From Brevibacterium yomogidense (GTDB lineage: Bacteria; Actinomycetota; Actinomycetes; Actinomycetales; Brevibacteriaceae): a stretch of DNA of 64,000 nucleotides. Where the stretch lies: assembly GCF_016107685.1 (NCBI RefSeq), contig NZ_JABASY010000002.1, forward strand, positions 1 to 64,000. The letters run 5' to 3'. The notes beneath the pieces are model-generated. The model was not told the DNA's origin. It ran no database searches and saw only the letters and a program-made list of their open reading frames with translations. The position numbers and the translations under genes were made by a program. The stretch's first letter is position 1; each line of letters opens with the position of its first letter. Below are positions 8,266-16,944 of this stretch, piece after piece.

Positions 8266-9192
8266 ATGGCTACGGTCGCAGTGGTCGGAATGGGCGCCAT
8301 GGGCTCGGTATACGCCGGACTTATGCAGGACGCTGGGCACATAGTATACGGAATATGTTTATGGGACGACCACGTCGCAGCGATTCGCGAGCGTGGGTTG
8401 CGGGTCCACGGCGCGAGTGGAGACCGCACAGTGCGACTTACTGCCGCATCTGCCACTTCGGCCGGGATCGGTCCTGTAGATCTCGTGATTATCGCGACGA
8501 AGTCGTTCGACGTAGAGCAAGCGGCAAGAGATGCACGTCCGCTCATCGGACCTCGGACAGTGGTCCAGACGATTCAGAATGGCCTCGGGTCTCCGGACCG
8601 AGTAGCGGGGGTAATCGGAGCGGAGCGGCTGTCGATCGGAGTCGTTGGTGGGTTCGGTGCTTCGGTGCCGGAACCTGGCACAGCTCACCACAATGGTATG
8701 GAACTCATCAGGTTCGGGTCGTATGGGAAACTGCCGTTTGACGAAGTGGAGCGGGGAGCGAAAATCTGGCGTACAGCCGGATTCAACGTCCGCCTCTTTG
8801 AGGATGTCGAACGGATGGTTTGGGAGAAGTTCATAATGAACGTCACATTTTCCGGCACCGCGTGTCTGACTGGCCTCACGATAGGTGAGGTATTGGAGGA
8901 TGAAGACGCGTGGCTAGTCGCTCGCGCTTGCGGGGAGGAAGCGATCGAGCTGGCGGGAGTGAAGGGTGTGCCCCTTGATGTCGGGGATCCGATCGAGCAC
9001 ATTAGACGCCTCGGATCTGCAATTTCAGCGGCCCGGCCGTCTATGCTCATCGATGCTTTGGAGAAGCGTCGGTCCGAGGTAGACGCGATCAACGGAGCTG
9101 TCGTGACCGCGGCCAAAGGCACCAGCGTTTCCACGACCGTTAATGCGACGGTATCCGAGCTGATTCGAGCGCGCGAGAAGACGTACTTGTAA
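8266..9192 (+). CDS. Ketopantoate reductase (ApbA/PanE) family oxidoreductase
   Basis: This 308-residue NAD(P)-dependent reductase has the Rossmann start VAVVGMGAMGSVYAG, the ATKSFDVEQA segment with the conserved Lys, an IQNGLGSPD loop, and a C-terminal helical domain with WEKFIMNVTFSGTACLTG, where the Lys and Asn are the usual catalytic and substrate contacts. PanE makes pantoate for coenzyme A, but many family members reduce other 2-keto acids. The operon, which starts 15 bases after the dehydratase and has no pantothenate genes, favours a 2-keto acid product of that dehydratase. That role is inference; the family is firm. Confidence 0.82.
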   Translation: MATVAVVGMGAMGSVYAGLMQDAGHIVYGICLWDDHVAAIRERGLRVHGASGDRTVRLTAASATSAGIGPVDLVIIATKSFDVEQAARDARPLIGPRTVVQTIQNGLGSPDRVAGVIGAERLSIGVVGGFGASVPEPGTAHHNGMELIRFGSYGKLPFDEVERGAKIWRTAGFNVRLFEDVERMVWEKFIMNVTFSGTACLTGLTIGEVLEDEDAWLVARACGEEAIELAGVKGVPLDVGDPIEHIRRLGSAISAARPSMLIDALEKRRSEVDAINGAVVTAAKGTSVSTTVNATVSELIRAREKTYL

Positions 9193-9215
9193 TCAGCTCA
9201 GCCCGTTAGCTGATT
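9191..9215 (+). terminator. Stem-loop ending the hydroxy-acid operon
   Basis: AATCAGCT (9191-9198) is exactly inverted as AGCTGATT (9208-9215) with a 9-base loop. It begins at the stop codon of the PanE-like gene. There is no real T-run, so it is only a candidate terminator. Confidence 0.4.
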
Positions 9216-9352
9216 GCAGTGGAAGGGGTTTTCTCATCTCTGATGCTGCTTTTTATCAGTGGTTCGCCGCTTGGCGGTCTGCTCTCGGGCGGACTCGTCC
9301 AGGAAACAGCAAGCATGGCGAATGCTGCGTCCCCGCCACGTATCGTGAAGGC

Positions 9353-9874
9353 ATGGAACTCTCGATCCGACCTGGTGACATCACGAAGGAACGTGTCGAC
9401 GCGGTCGTGAATGCCGCGAACTCCAGCCTGTTGGGCGGTGGAGGAGTCGACGGTGCGATCCACCGCGCGGGTGGGCCGGAGATCCTCGCCGCGTGCCGCA
9501 CGCTGCGGGAGACGAGCCTGCCGGACGGGCTGCCCGCGGGGCAGGCGGTCGCGACGACGGCCGGGAACCTGCCCGCCCGCTGGGTCGTCCACACAGTGGG
9601 GCCGGTCTACGCGAAGAGCGAGGACCGGTCGGAGACGCTCGCCTCCTGCTATCGGGAGAGCCTGCGCGCCGCTGCGAAGGAGGGTGCACGCTCCGTCGCG
9701 TTCCCGGCGATCTCCGCCGGCGTCTACGGCTGGCCGATGGACGATGCCGCCCGCATCGCGGTCCAGACTGTCCGCGACACCGCCGCCGAGGTGTCCAAGA
9801 CCATCGAGACCGTCGTCTTCGTACCGTTCGGAGACGAGGCAGAGCAGGCGTTCCGCCGCTGGCTGGAGGCGTGA
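9353..9874 (+). CDS. Macrodomain O-acetyl-ADP-ribose deacetylase
   Basis: This 173-residue single macrodomain protein resembles YmdB. Visible motifs are GDITKERVDAVVNAANSSL, with the ADP-ribose-binding Asp and Asn, the GGGGVDGAIHRAGG phosphate-binding glycine loop, and FPAISAGVYGWP, the second ADP-ribose loop. Family members remove acetyl groups from O-acetyl-ADP-ribose or ADP-ribose from proteins and nucleic acids. Length is normal for the stand-alone class. The downstream MFS gene starts within its stop codon, so the two are translationally coupled, though no functional link is known. Confidence 0.9.
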   Translation: MELSIRPGDITKERVDAVVNAANSSLLGGGGVDGAIHRAGGPEILAACRTLRETSLPDGLPAGQAVATTAGNLPARWVVHTVGPVYAKSEDRSETLASCYRESLRAAAKEGARSVAFPAISAGVYGWPMDDAARIAVQTVRDTAAEVSKTIETVVFVPFGDEAEQAFRRWLEA

Positions 9875-11106
9875 GCCCCGAAGGCTCACTCGCCCCCGCA
9901 CCCGAGGCACCCTTCTCCCGCGCACGACTGCTGCGGTGGCAGGTCTCCTCCGGCTCCTTCAGCGTGCCGCAGGCCGCCGCACCGATCGCGTTCGCGCTCA
10001 TCGCGCTGCCGCTGAACGGCTCCGCAGAATCCGGTGCTGCGCTCGTCTTCGCGATGACCGCCGCGCAGGTGGCCGGATCCGTGCCGGTGTCGCGAGCGGG
10101 CATCCGGTTCAACGCGGTCCACTACCTCCGGCTGCTCATCGGTGTCCGCACGCTCGCACTCGCCGTCGTGACCGTCCTCGCGGCCGTGGGCGCACCGTTC
10201 TGGTCACTCGTCGTCGCCGTCATCGTCGCCGGACTGGTGAACGGGTCCGCGCACGGCTATCAGCGGACCCTGCTGAACCACCTCGTCGCACCCGGCCGGC
10301 TGCCCCGCGCGCTGGGTGTCGCCGCGACTCTCAACGAGGTGTCCTTCGCGCTCTCACCCGTGCTCGCCTCCGTGGTGGGCGCGGTGTCGCCCGTGTGGGC
10401 GATGGTCGGCATCACGGTGCTGGGTGCAGGCCCCATCCTCCTCCTGCCGTCCATTCCACAGGCGCGCGGACTGCCCCCGACGGAGAAGCGCCGCTCCCGC
10501 ACGCCGCTGTCAGGAGCCGTGCTCCTGTGGCTGCTGTGCGCCGGTGCCAGTGGGGCGGCGATCGCCGCGATCGAGGTGGGCGCCGTGTCCTTCGCGCTGT
10601 CGTTCGGCCTGGACCCGGGGTGGGCGTTCCTGTTCGCGCTGGCCCTGTGCATCGGTTCCGTTGCCGGCGGCATCTGGGTGAGTGTGCGCAACCGGGTCCC
10701 GAGGCCGTGGAAGGTCGTCGCGTTCCTCACCGCGACCTCGGCGGGGTTCGGGGTGGTCGTGGCCGACGGCACCGTCGCCTCGACGCTCGCGGGTGCCGGG
10801 GTCGTCGGGTTCTTCCTGCCGATGCTCGGCACCTTCTACTCACTCACCCTCGACGAACTGGCACCGCCGAACCGCCGGGCGGAGATGTTCGCCCACCTGC
10901 GCACTGCCAGCGCTCTGGGTGTCATGGGGGTGAGCGCACTGCTGGCGGTGCTGGGCCTGCACGCCGCCCTCTTCAGCTCACTGGGGCTGCTGCTCGTCGC
11001 GACTGCGCTTGCCACCGTGCACGCATGCGTCCGGCCCGCCCGCTCGAGGCGGACGGGCCGGATGCGACAGCAGGTCAGGACGACGGAGTGCGAGTCTCCG
11101 CACTGA
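9871..11106 (+). CDS. MFS transporter
   Basis: This 411-residue hydrophobic protein has the alternating membrane segments and short basic loops of a 12-helix major facilitator. The central basic loop (about residues 195-215, PPTEKRRSRTPL) separates two six-helix halves. The frame is open further upstream, but the GTG at 9871 overlaps the macrodomain stop in the sequence GTGA and implies coupling. A near RBS is not well placed, so a later start cannot be excluded. The 3' end overlaps the convergent dps gene by 32 bases. Substrate unknown; drug or metabolite efflux is the commonest role for such proteins. Confidence 0.78.
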   Translation: MSPEGSLAPAPEAPFSRARLLRWQVSSGSFSVPQAAAPIAFALIALPLNGSAESGAALVFAMTAAQVAGSVPVSRAGIRFNAVHYLRLLIGVRTLALAVVTVLAAVGAPFWSLVVAVIVAGLVNGSAHGYQRTLLNHLVAPGRLPRALGVAATLNEVSFALSPVLASVVGAVSPVWAMVGITVLGAGPILLLPSIPQARGLPPTEKRRSRTPLSGAVLLWLLCAGASGAAIAAIEVGAVSFALSFGLDPGWAFLFALALCIGSVAGGIWVSVRNRVPRPWKVVAFLTATSAGFGVVVADGTVASTLAGAGVVGFFLPMLGTFYSLTLDELAPPNRRAEMFAHLRTASALGVMGVSALLAVLGLHAALFSSLGLLLVATALATVHACVRPARSRRTGRMRQQVRTTECESPH

Positions 11107-11638
11107 TGAACCACGACTGCTGCTCGAGGCCCTCGAGGAACCCGTGGAGCATGTCCGCGCTCGTCGGATCCTCGTCATCGACCTCGTCGTGCACGTCGCG
11201 GATCGTCTTGACGGTCGACTCGATCGCGCGCACCACCTGATCGATCGCGTCGTGGGTGAGGACCTCGCCGTGCGGGAACTCCGGCAGAGAGGTCTTCTTC
11301 GCGATGACGGCCGGGCGGCCGTCCGGGCTGGCGTGCAGCGCGCGCATGCGTTCGGCCATCGCATCCGAATTGGCGCGTGCGATCCCGACGAGCTCGTCGA
11401 GGTTGAGGTGAAGGTCCCGGAAGTTCGGGCCCACGATGTTCCAGTGCGCCTGCTTGCCCACCAGATGCAGGGCGATGAGGTCGGTGAGCACCGCCTGCAT
11501 GTTCTTCGTGAGCGTCGCGGAGGCCTTGAAGCCCTTCTCCGCGTTCTCACGCCGTGTCGTCTCCGGACCTGCCGGCTGCGGAACGGTCATCGTCTCCGCC
11601 TTCGTGCCTGACTTTCCCGACTTCTCTGATTTCGCCAT
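11075..11638 (-). CDS. dps: Dps-family ferritin-like DNA protection protein
   Basis: Dps proteins form dodecamers that oxidise and store iron and shield DNA. The core four-helix bundle carries the ferroxidase-interface motif HLVGKQAHWNIVGPNF followed by LHLNLDEL, where the His, Asp and Glu ligands are kept. A Lys-rich N-terminal tail (AKSEKSGKSGTKAE) fits the DNA-binding tails of other Dps proteins. The frame is open to 11758, but ATG 11638 has AGGAGG seven bases upstream and is clearly the start, giving 187 residues. It is divergent from the LCP gene and its 3' end overlaps the MFS gene. Confidence 0.9.
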   Translation of the reverse strand: MAKSEKSGKSGTKAETMTVPQPAGPETTRRENAEKGFKASATLTKNMQAVLTDLIALHLVGKQAHWNIVGPNFRDLHLNLDELVGIARANSDAMAERMRALHASPDGRPAVIAKKTSLPEFPHGEVLTHDAIDQVVRAIESTVKTIRDVHDEVDDEDPTSADMLHGFLEGLEQQSWFISAETRTPSS

Positions 11639-11667
11639 GAGGGGTCCTCCTGATCCGTTGGGACGAC

Positions 11668-11683
11668 CAGCCCAGTAGGGCTG
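11668..11683 (-). promoter_or_regulatory. Small hairpin in the dps leader
   Basis: CAGCCC (11668-11673) and GGGCTG (11678-11683) form a 6-bp stem with a 4-base loop, just upstream of the dps RBS in the transcribed leader. It could influence dps translation or mRNA stability. Role is inference. Confidence 0.25.
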
Positions 11684-11816
11684 ATCTGTCCTTTCAAACG
11701 TAACCCGCACATCACTCCTGGGCAAGGGGCCTTGTGGTCGTGGTGCCCCGGTCCCCAACAGCTCGTCTTGTGGTGTCTAGACTGTGCAGTCGCGCCGTCG
11801 ACCGTGAGGAGAGCGC

Positions 11817-13430
11817 GTGGAGCACTCGCCTAGGGAGCACCATCCTGTGGAACCCCCGCCGGGGGAGCACCAGCCGTGGACACATCAGCACCAGCCGTGG
11901 ACACATCAGTCCGGGCAGCACCAGCCCGGGCGCCACCAGCCTCGGGACCACCAGCCCGCGGAGCAGCCGTCCGAGGAGACCCGGCCCCGCCGGTATCGCC
12001 GCCGGATGGAGGCGAAGTACCGCAGGAGGCGGCTCCTGGTGGGGGCCGCGGCACTCGTGGCAGTCGGTTCGCTGGTGGTGGGAAGCGTCGCCGTGAGCCG
12101 CCTGCAGTCGAACATCTCCTCCTCGCCCCTGCGGTCGGATGAGACGGCGGAGGTCCTCAACGACAACACCCACGGGACGAACATCCTCATCCTCGGGTCC
12201 GACACCCGGGACCTGGACGCCGACGACTACGGCGAGGCCGGCGGCGCGCGCAGCGATGCGATGGTGCTCGCCCACCTGTCGACGGATGAGTCCCGGATCG
12301 ACGCGGTGCAGATCCCGCGCGACACGATGATGGACCTGCCGCCGTGCGGCGACACCGGGTCCGGCACGTCTCCCGGCGGCTACGGCGCGGTCAACAGCGC
12401 GCTGAACTTCGGTCCCAGCTGCTCCGTGTCCGCCGTCGAGTCCCTCTCCGGCGTGCGCATCGACCACTTCGTCGAGATGAACTTCGAGGGCTTCGCGACG
12501 ATGGTCGACGCGATGGGCGGTCTGCCCGTCTGCCTGCCGGAGGCCCTGGAGGACCCCAAGGCGCAGCTCGATCTGCCCGCCGGAGACCAGACGGTCGACG
12601 GGACGGACGCCCTGGCGCTGGCACGCACCCGGTACGCGGTGGGCGACGGCAGCGACATCGCGCGCATGGGCCACCAGCAGCGCGTCATGTCCGCGATCGT
12701 GCAGCGGGCGAAGAGCGCGGAAGTGCTCACGCGTCCCGACCGCCTCTACGGGTTCCTCGACGCCGTGACATCGTCGCTCACCGTCGACGAGGAGCTCGAC
12801 TCCCTGTCCGCCCTCACGTCGCTCGCGACGACTGCGGCGGGCGTCGACGACTCCCACATCTCGTTCATGGTGATGCCGTGGGCGGAGGCCCCGACGGACC
12901 CGAACAAGGTGGTGCCCTCCGATGAGGCCGCCGAGGTCTTCACTCGTCTCCGTGCCGACACCCCTCTGAATGGCGAGGACGACGCCGAGGCCGCAGACAC
13001 CGATGCCTCGGTGTCGCCCGACGATGCCGAGGGCACCGCGGAGGCTCCGGCGGACACCCCCGTCACGATCATCAACGGATCGACGATCAACGGGAAGGCC
13101 GCACAGATCGAAGAGCTGGCCGACGGTTGGGGATTCACCGTCACGGAGACGGGAACGGCGGCCGCTGCCCAGCAGACCACGACGATCAGCCACGACGGTT
13201 CGGCGACCGCGCAGCAGACAGCGGAGCAGCTGGCGGACCGGTTGGGGCTCGATGTGCAGCTGGACACCGAGGCAGGCAGCAGTGGGGTGACGCTCACACT
13301 GGGACTCGACATCGAAGACGCCGTCCCTGCCGATGAGGGCGGATCCGCTGCGGAGGAGAGCCCGTCCGACGACACCTCTGAGGAGGGGACGCAGGTGACG
13401 GTCGATTCCGCCGGAGACATGTGCGGCTGA
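11817..13430 (+). CDS. LytR-CpsA-Psr (LCP) ligase with LytR_C domain
   Basis: LCP enzymes transfer undecaprenyl-linked glycopolymers to peptidoglycan outside the membrane. The GTG at 11817 has GAGGAGAG upstream, and the protein is 537 residues. Residues 1-65 are an unusual cytoplasmic tail rich in His, Gln and Pro, ending in a basic cluster (RPRRYRRRMEAKYRRRR). A single membrane anchor spans about 73-92. The LCP domain follows, with ILILGSDTRD, the catalytic-loop IPRDTMMDLP, and the ARTRYAVGDGSDIARMGHQQR stretch with its conserved arginines. A LytR_C domain lies near 415-510 after an acidic linker. It is far from the glycopolymer locus, so it may serve as a housekeeping ligase. Confidence 0.9.
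   Translation: MEHSPREHHPVEPPPGEHQPWTHQHQPWTHQSGQHQPGRHQPRDHQPAEQPSEETRPRRYRRRMEAKYRRRRLLVGAAALVAVGSLVVGSVAVSRLQSNISSSPLRSDETAEVLNDNTHGTNILILGSDTRDLDADDYGEAGGARSDAMVLAHLSTDESRIDAVQIPRDTMMDLPPCGDTGSGTSPGGYGAVNSALNFGPSCSVSAVESLSGVRIDHFVEMNFEGFATMVDAMGGLPVCLPEALEDPKAQLDLPAGDQTVDGTDALALARTRYAVGDGSDIARMGHQQRVMSAIVQRAKSAEVLTRPDRLYGFLDAVTSSLTVDEELDSLSALTSLATTAAGVDDSHISFMVMPWAEAPTDPNKVVPSDEAAEVFTRLRADTPLNGEDDAEAADTDASVSPDDAEGTAEAPADTPVTIINGSTINGKAAQIEELADGWGFTVTETGTAAAAQQTTTISHDGSATAQQTAEQLADRLGLDVQLDTEAGSSGVTLTLGLDIEDAVPADEGGSAAEESPSDDTSEEGTQVTVDSAGDMCG
11868..11909 (+). repeat. Two perfect 21-base tandem copies in the LCP N-terminal tail
   Basis: Bases 11868-11888 are repeated exactly at 11889-11909. 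Each copy encodes HQPWTHQ, so the repeat is in frame and lengthens the His/Gln-rich tail by seven residues. Adjacent coding sequence contains further degenerate HQP units (QHQPGRHQPRDHQP), which suggests growth of the tail by slippage. Confidence 0.85.
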
Positions 13431-13462
13431 AGCCGTTCGGCTCCGCAGCACGACTGGCGCAC

Positions 13463-14104
13463 TCAGTGCTTGCCGGCGATCTCCCACACGGCCCGCCATT
13501 TCGCGGCGAGCGTGTCGATGTTCTCGTGTGCGTTCAGCCCGCTGGGCTGCGGCACGACCCATAGGGGGACATCCGTGGGCCAGCCGGGAACCGTCGCCGG
13601 GTCCTGCGGTCCCAGCGCAGCCTTCGGCAGGCCGAACGCGGTGCGGTATGCGGTGATGCCGGCGATCGCGATCGCACCGGGGCGCAGCTCGTCCGCTCGG
13701 TCCACCAGACGCCGCCCGGCGACCGTGAGCTCTTCCCGGGTCAGCTGATCCGCCCGGACGGTGGGTCGGCCGGTGAGATTCGTGATGCCGATGCCACGGT
13801 TCAGCAGATGTTCCTCGTCCTCAAGCGTGAGCCCCAGCGAGGCGTCGATCTGGTGGTCGGTGAGACCCGCGCGGTGCAGGGAAGGCCAGAACCGGTTGCC
13901 GGGACGGGCGAACGGCGCGTTCACTGCTGCGGTCCACAGTCCGGGGTTCACCCCCACGATGAGCAGGCGGAGCCTGTCGTCAGGGTCGTGGGGGAGCACG
14001 TCGTCGACTCCGTCAGGGGCGGTTGTGTCGACGCGGGCCAGATCGTCCTTGGTGGGCTTCCTGCCGGCAAGTGGTGAGGGGCGTCGTCGTGTCACGCTCC
14101 GCAC
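13463..14104 (-). CDS. mug: Mismatch-specific uracil/thymine DNA glycosylase (Mug family)
   Basis: Mug-type glycosylases remove uracil or thymine opposite guanine and some alkylated cytosines. The 213 residues contain motif 1 as VGVNPGLW, with the Asn found in Mug rather than the Asp of Ung. They also contain the NAPFARPGNRFWP segment that follows in this family and motif 2 as PQPSGLN. The first 40 residues are a basic extension with no obvious domain. Length is somewhat more than E. coli Mug. It is convergent with the LCP gene (32 bases apart) and divergent from the methyltransferase. Confidence 0.88.
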   Translation of the reverse strand: MRSVTRRRPSPLAGRKPTKDDLARVDTTAPDGVDDVLPHDPDDRLRLLIVGVNPGLWTAAVNAPFARPGNRFWPSLHRAGLTDHQIDASLGLTLEDEEHLLNRGIGITNLTGRPTVRADQLTREELTVAGRRLVDRADELRPGAIAIAGITAYRTAFGLPKAALGPQDPATVPGWPTDVPLWVVPQPSGLNAHENIDTLAAKWRAVWEIAGKH

Positions 14105-14317
14105 TGTATCGGACGAGGACGATCCGCCCGTGAGACAGGGAGCCTTGCCGCCTCGCTGAAGGCCTCGCGATCGGCACCCACGAATGCCCCTCTAGCTCCG
14201 TGTGAGCCTCGTCTGTCATCTCACTCGAGCCCTCACTCATGCCACCCGCGCAGACTCGCCGGACAGTGAGCGCCCGACTTCCGCGCGCTCACGGCCGGTG
14301 AGGGCTAGCCTGGGGAA

Positions 14318-15067
14318 ATGAGCACCGACGGCGAGCACACACACGACCACACCGCTGCAGGCGGTTCGGCAGAAGAGGTGCCCCAGGACCCGACAGCGTT
14401 CTGGGAGTCCCACTACGGTGACGGCCCCGTGTGGTCCGGGAGGGTGAACGCGGTTCTCGCGGACACCGCATCGGGCCTCATGCCGGGCAGCGTCCTCGAC
14501 CTGGGCTGCGGGGAGGGCGGCGACGTCCTCTGGCTCGCCCAGAACGGGTGGACGGCCGTGGGCGTGGACATCTCGCAGGCCGCGATCATCCGCGCACGTG
14601 CTGCAGCTGAGGCGGCGGGGCTGGGGGAGGGCCGGGCGGCGTTCGTCCGCGACGACCTCGGCGTCCTGGGGGAGAAGAACCGACCCAAGCTTCTCAAGGG
14701 TCCTTTCGACCTGGTGACCGCGAGCTTCTTCCAGTCGCCGGTGGCGCTGGACCGGCAGCACATCCTCCGGCACGCGGCGGAGCTCGTGGCACCCGGCGGG
14801 CACCTGCTGGTGACCTCCCATGCGGCGCCACCGGCGTGGGCGGCCGAGCAGATGAAGATGGGGGAGGACCACCAGCACGGGCCGGCGGACTTCCCGTCCC
14901 CGGAGGACGAACTGGCGACGCTCGCGCTGGATGCGCAGACGTGGGAGACCGTCCGCGCCGAGGTGGCCACACGCGACGTCACCGCCCCGGACGGCACTCC
15001 GGCGCAGCTGGACGACACCATCGTCCTCATGCGTCGTCGCGGAATACCCACCGCTGACGTGCGTTGA
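14318..15067 (+). CDS. Class I SAM-dependent methyltransferase
   Basis: This 249-residue protein has the SAM-binding motif I VLDLGCGEGGDVLWLA (residues about 60-75), followed by the acidic motif II VGVDIS and a PFDLVTASFF motif IV region. The fold resembles the Methyltransf_23/25 and thiopurine/tellurite-type groups. A His-rich N-terminus (GEHTHDHTAAG) and an HHQHGPADF-like internal stretch might bind metal. The start has GGGGAA five bases upstream. No partner indicates the substrate; the next gene starts about 95 bases on. Confidence 0.8.
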   Translation: MSTDGEHTHDHTAAGGSAEEVPQDPTAFWESHYGDGPVWSGRVNAVLADTASGLMPGSVLDLGCGEGGDVLWLAQNGWTAVGVDISQAAIIRARAAAEAAGLGEGRAAFVRDDLGVLGEKNRPKLLKGPFDLVTASFFQSPVALDRQHILRHAAELVAPGGHLLVTSHAAPPAWAAEQMKMGEDHQHGPADFPSPEDELATLALDAQTWETVRAEVATRDVTAPDGTPAQLDDTIVLMRRRGIPTADVR

Positions 15068-15162
15068 CCCAGACGGAGGCCCGGACGCGCACCGCGACCC
15101 CGGGCTGATCTGGACGCACTGAATCGACGCACGGGACATTCGTCCCCGAAGGAGGCATCGGC

Positions 15163-15840
15163 ATGACTGAGAAGAAGGTCGTCATCATCGGAGCGCACGG
15201 GAAGATCGCGCAGCTCGCGACCCCCCGGCTGGTCACCGCGGGCTTCGCGGTCGACGGGGTCATCCGCAACCCGGACCAGGCCGACGACATCCGCGCCACC
15301 GGGGCGAACCCGGTCGAACTGAGCCTCGAGGACGCGAGCGTCGACGACCTCGCGCAGGCGTTCGCCGGTGCGGAGGCCGTCGTGTTCTCCGCAGGTGCGG
15401 GCGGCGGCAACCCGGCACGCACGGACGCCGTCGACCACAAGGGCGCGGTCCGCGCGATGGACGCCGCGGAGCAGGCGGGCGTCAACCGGTTCGTCATGGT
15501 CTCCTACTCCCGCGCGCTGGTGGACGTGGACACGCTCGACCCGGACAGCTCCTTCTTCCCCTACGCGAAGGCGAAGCACGACGCGGACGAGCACCTGCGC
15601 TCCACGAAGCTCGACTACACGATCCTGGGTCCGGGCAAGCTCACTTCTGAACCGGCGACGGAGAAGGTCGTCATCGCGGACGAAGCGGGCCGTGTCCCGG
15701 ACCTCGCCGCCGAGGCGGCCGTCACCAGCCGCGACAACGTCGCCGTCGCGATCGCCCACGTCCTGGCCGCGGGTGCTGCCAGCCGCCAGACGGTGAACTT
15801 CTACGACGGTGAGACCCCGCTCAGCGAGGCGATCAAGTGA
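15163..15840 (+). CDS. Atypical SDR / NAD(P)-binding oxidoreductase (NmrA/YwnB-like)
   Basis: This 225-residue protein has a Rossmann start VVIIGAHGKIAQL (GxxGxxA variant), an NNP-like AVVFSAGAGGGN segment, and a VNRFVMVSYSRA strand, with the YAKAKHDADEHLR helix holding the Tyr/Lys region. It is the short atypical SDR type often annotated as NAD(P)H-binding, such as YwnB. GGAGG precedes the ATG by seven bases. The stop overlaps the start of the next hydrolase in GTGA, so the pair is translationally coupled and may act on one substrate, which is unknown. Confidence 0.82.
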   Translation: MTEKKVVIIGAHGKIAQLATPRLVTAGFAVDGVIRNPDQADDIRATGANPVELSLEDASVDDLAQAFAGAEAVVFSAGAGGGNPARTDAVDHKGAVRAMDAAEQAGVNRFVMVSYSRALVDVDTLDPDSSFFPYAKAKHDADEHLRSTKLDYTILGPGKLTSEPATEKVVIADEAGRVPDLAAEAAVTSRDNVAVAIAHVLAAGAASRQTVNFYDGETPLSEAIK

Positions 15841-16616
15841 CTCTCGTGACGAAGGAAGTGGGGGAGGGGCCCGCGCGGGCCGTCTTCCTCCACGGGCTGT
15901 TCGGCCGCGGCAAGAACTTCACGACTGCGGCGAAGGCGATCGCGGACACGCACACGAGCACGCTCGTGGACCTGCCGAACCACGGCGACTCCGCGTGGAC
16001 GGAGCACTTCTCCTACATCGAGATGGCCGATGCCGTCGCAGACACGCTGCGTGCCGGCGCGGCACAGGACGGTCCCGTCGACGTCATCGGTCACTCGATG
16101 GGCGGGAAGACCGCGATGGTGCTGGCGCTGCGGCACCCGGATCTGGTCGACCGTCTCATCGTCGTCGACATCTCGCCGGTCGCCTCCGACAACGGCGGGG
16201 AGTTCGAGCACTTGCTGGGATCCCTCAAGGCTCTGGACCTCGAGGCGCTGACATCGCGGAGGGACGCGGACGAAGCGCTGCAGGATCCCATCCCGAACAC
16301 GGGCACGCGGCTCTTCCTCCTGCAGAATCTGAGGCCCAAGGCCGGCGGCTACGCGTGGCAGCCGAACCTCGACCTGCTGCACGCGGAGCTGCCGGCGATC
16401 GGCGACTTCCCGGACCTGGCAGGTTCGGAGTTCGACGGGCCCACCCTGTGGGTGGGCGGATCGAAGTCGCCGTACATCACGGAGGAGGCGGAACCCGTGA
16501 TGCGGGGGTTCTTCCCGAAGGTCCGCCAGATCACCGTGAAGGGTGCCGGTCACTGGGTGCATTCGGAGAAGCCGGAGGAGTTCGCCACGATCCTCCGCTG
16601 GTTCCTCACGAGATGA
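15837..16616 (+). CDS. Alpha/beta-fold hydrolase (YbfF-like esterase)
   Basis: This 259-residue alpha/beta hydrolase starts at GTG 15837 inside the GTGA overlap with the SDR gene. It shows the oxyanion loop FLHGLFGRGKNF, the nucleophile elbow GHSMGG (Ser near residue 87), and the catalytic His in GAGHWVHSEKP near residue 242. The sequence VDLPNHGDS matches the YbfF/acyl-CoA esterase group. It probably hydrolyses small acyl esters in the cytoplasm. Function beyond esterase is not deducible. Confidence 0.85.
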   Translation: MTLVTKEVGEGPARAVFLHGLFGRGKNFTTAAKAIADTHTSTLVDLPNHGDSAWTEHFSYIEMADAVADTLRAGAAQDGPVDVIGHSMGGKTAMVLALRHPDLVDRLIVVDISPVASDNGGEFEHLLGSLKALDLEALTSRRDADEALQDPIPNTGTRLFLLQNLRPKAGGYAWQPNLDLLHAELPAIGDFPDLAGSEFDGPTLWVGGSKSPYITEEAEPVMRGFFPKVRQITVKGAGHWVHSEKPEEFATILRWFLTR

Positions 16617-16944
16617 CGTCGAACGGGTGAGCGCGTCCTCAGCAGGGCGGCGGATCCGCGCACGGCGATCTACCACGGATACTTCACATGACGGACTGAA
16701 TTCGACCGCAACATCCCCTGCGCTCGTGTGGCGCACCGGACCATTGACCCGCTGAGACGCGACGGCCGTGAGAAACGGCCATTCCTGCGGGTCACGGGTG
16801 TTCTCTGGTCCCGGGGCACACCCTCTGGACAGCTTTGATAGCCTGCTGGGAAACCTTTGTCCTGTACTCCACGCAGGTCGCTCACCGATGTGCGCGAAGC
16901 GGGAGGAGAACGTCAGGCGGCCGGCTTCAAAGGAGATGCCCTTG
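16617..16944 (+). other. Intergenic stretch upstream of the TRAP operon
   Basis: This stretch of 328 bases contains no convincing gene. It holds a small hairpin, GGCCGT (16764-16769) and ACGGCC (16775-16780) with a 5-base loop, which might end the hydrolase transcript. The RBS AAGGAG for dctP lies at its right end. A promoter for the TRAP operon must lie here, but I see no strong -35/-10 pair. Confidence 0.5.

Noticed and set aside
9411..11240. 609-codon open frame on the + strand
   Set aside because: It is a shadow of the macrodomain and MFS genes. Its sequence is extremely Arg/Ala/Pro-rich and has no motifs, as expected for an off-frame in high-GC DNA.
11712..13562. 616-codon open frame on the - strand opposite the LCP gene
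   Set aside because: Off-frame artefact; the LCP gene on the other strand has a full set of motifs and a good RBS.
14413..15759. 448-codon - strand frame across the methyltransferase and SDR genes
   Set aside because: It spans two confirmed genes and the gap between them, with no motif or RBS.
16764..16780. Hairpin upstream of dctP as a terminator
   Set aside because: Six-base stem without a T-run; too weak to list as a separate terminator, and mentioned only in the gap entry.
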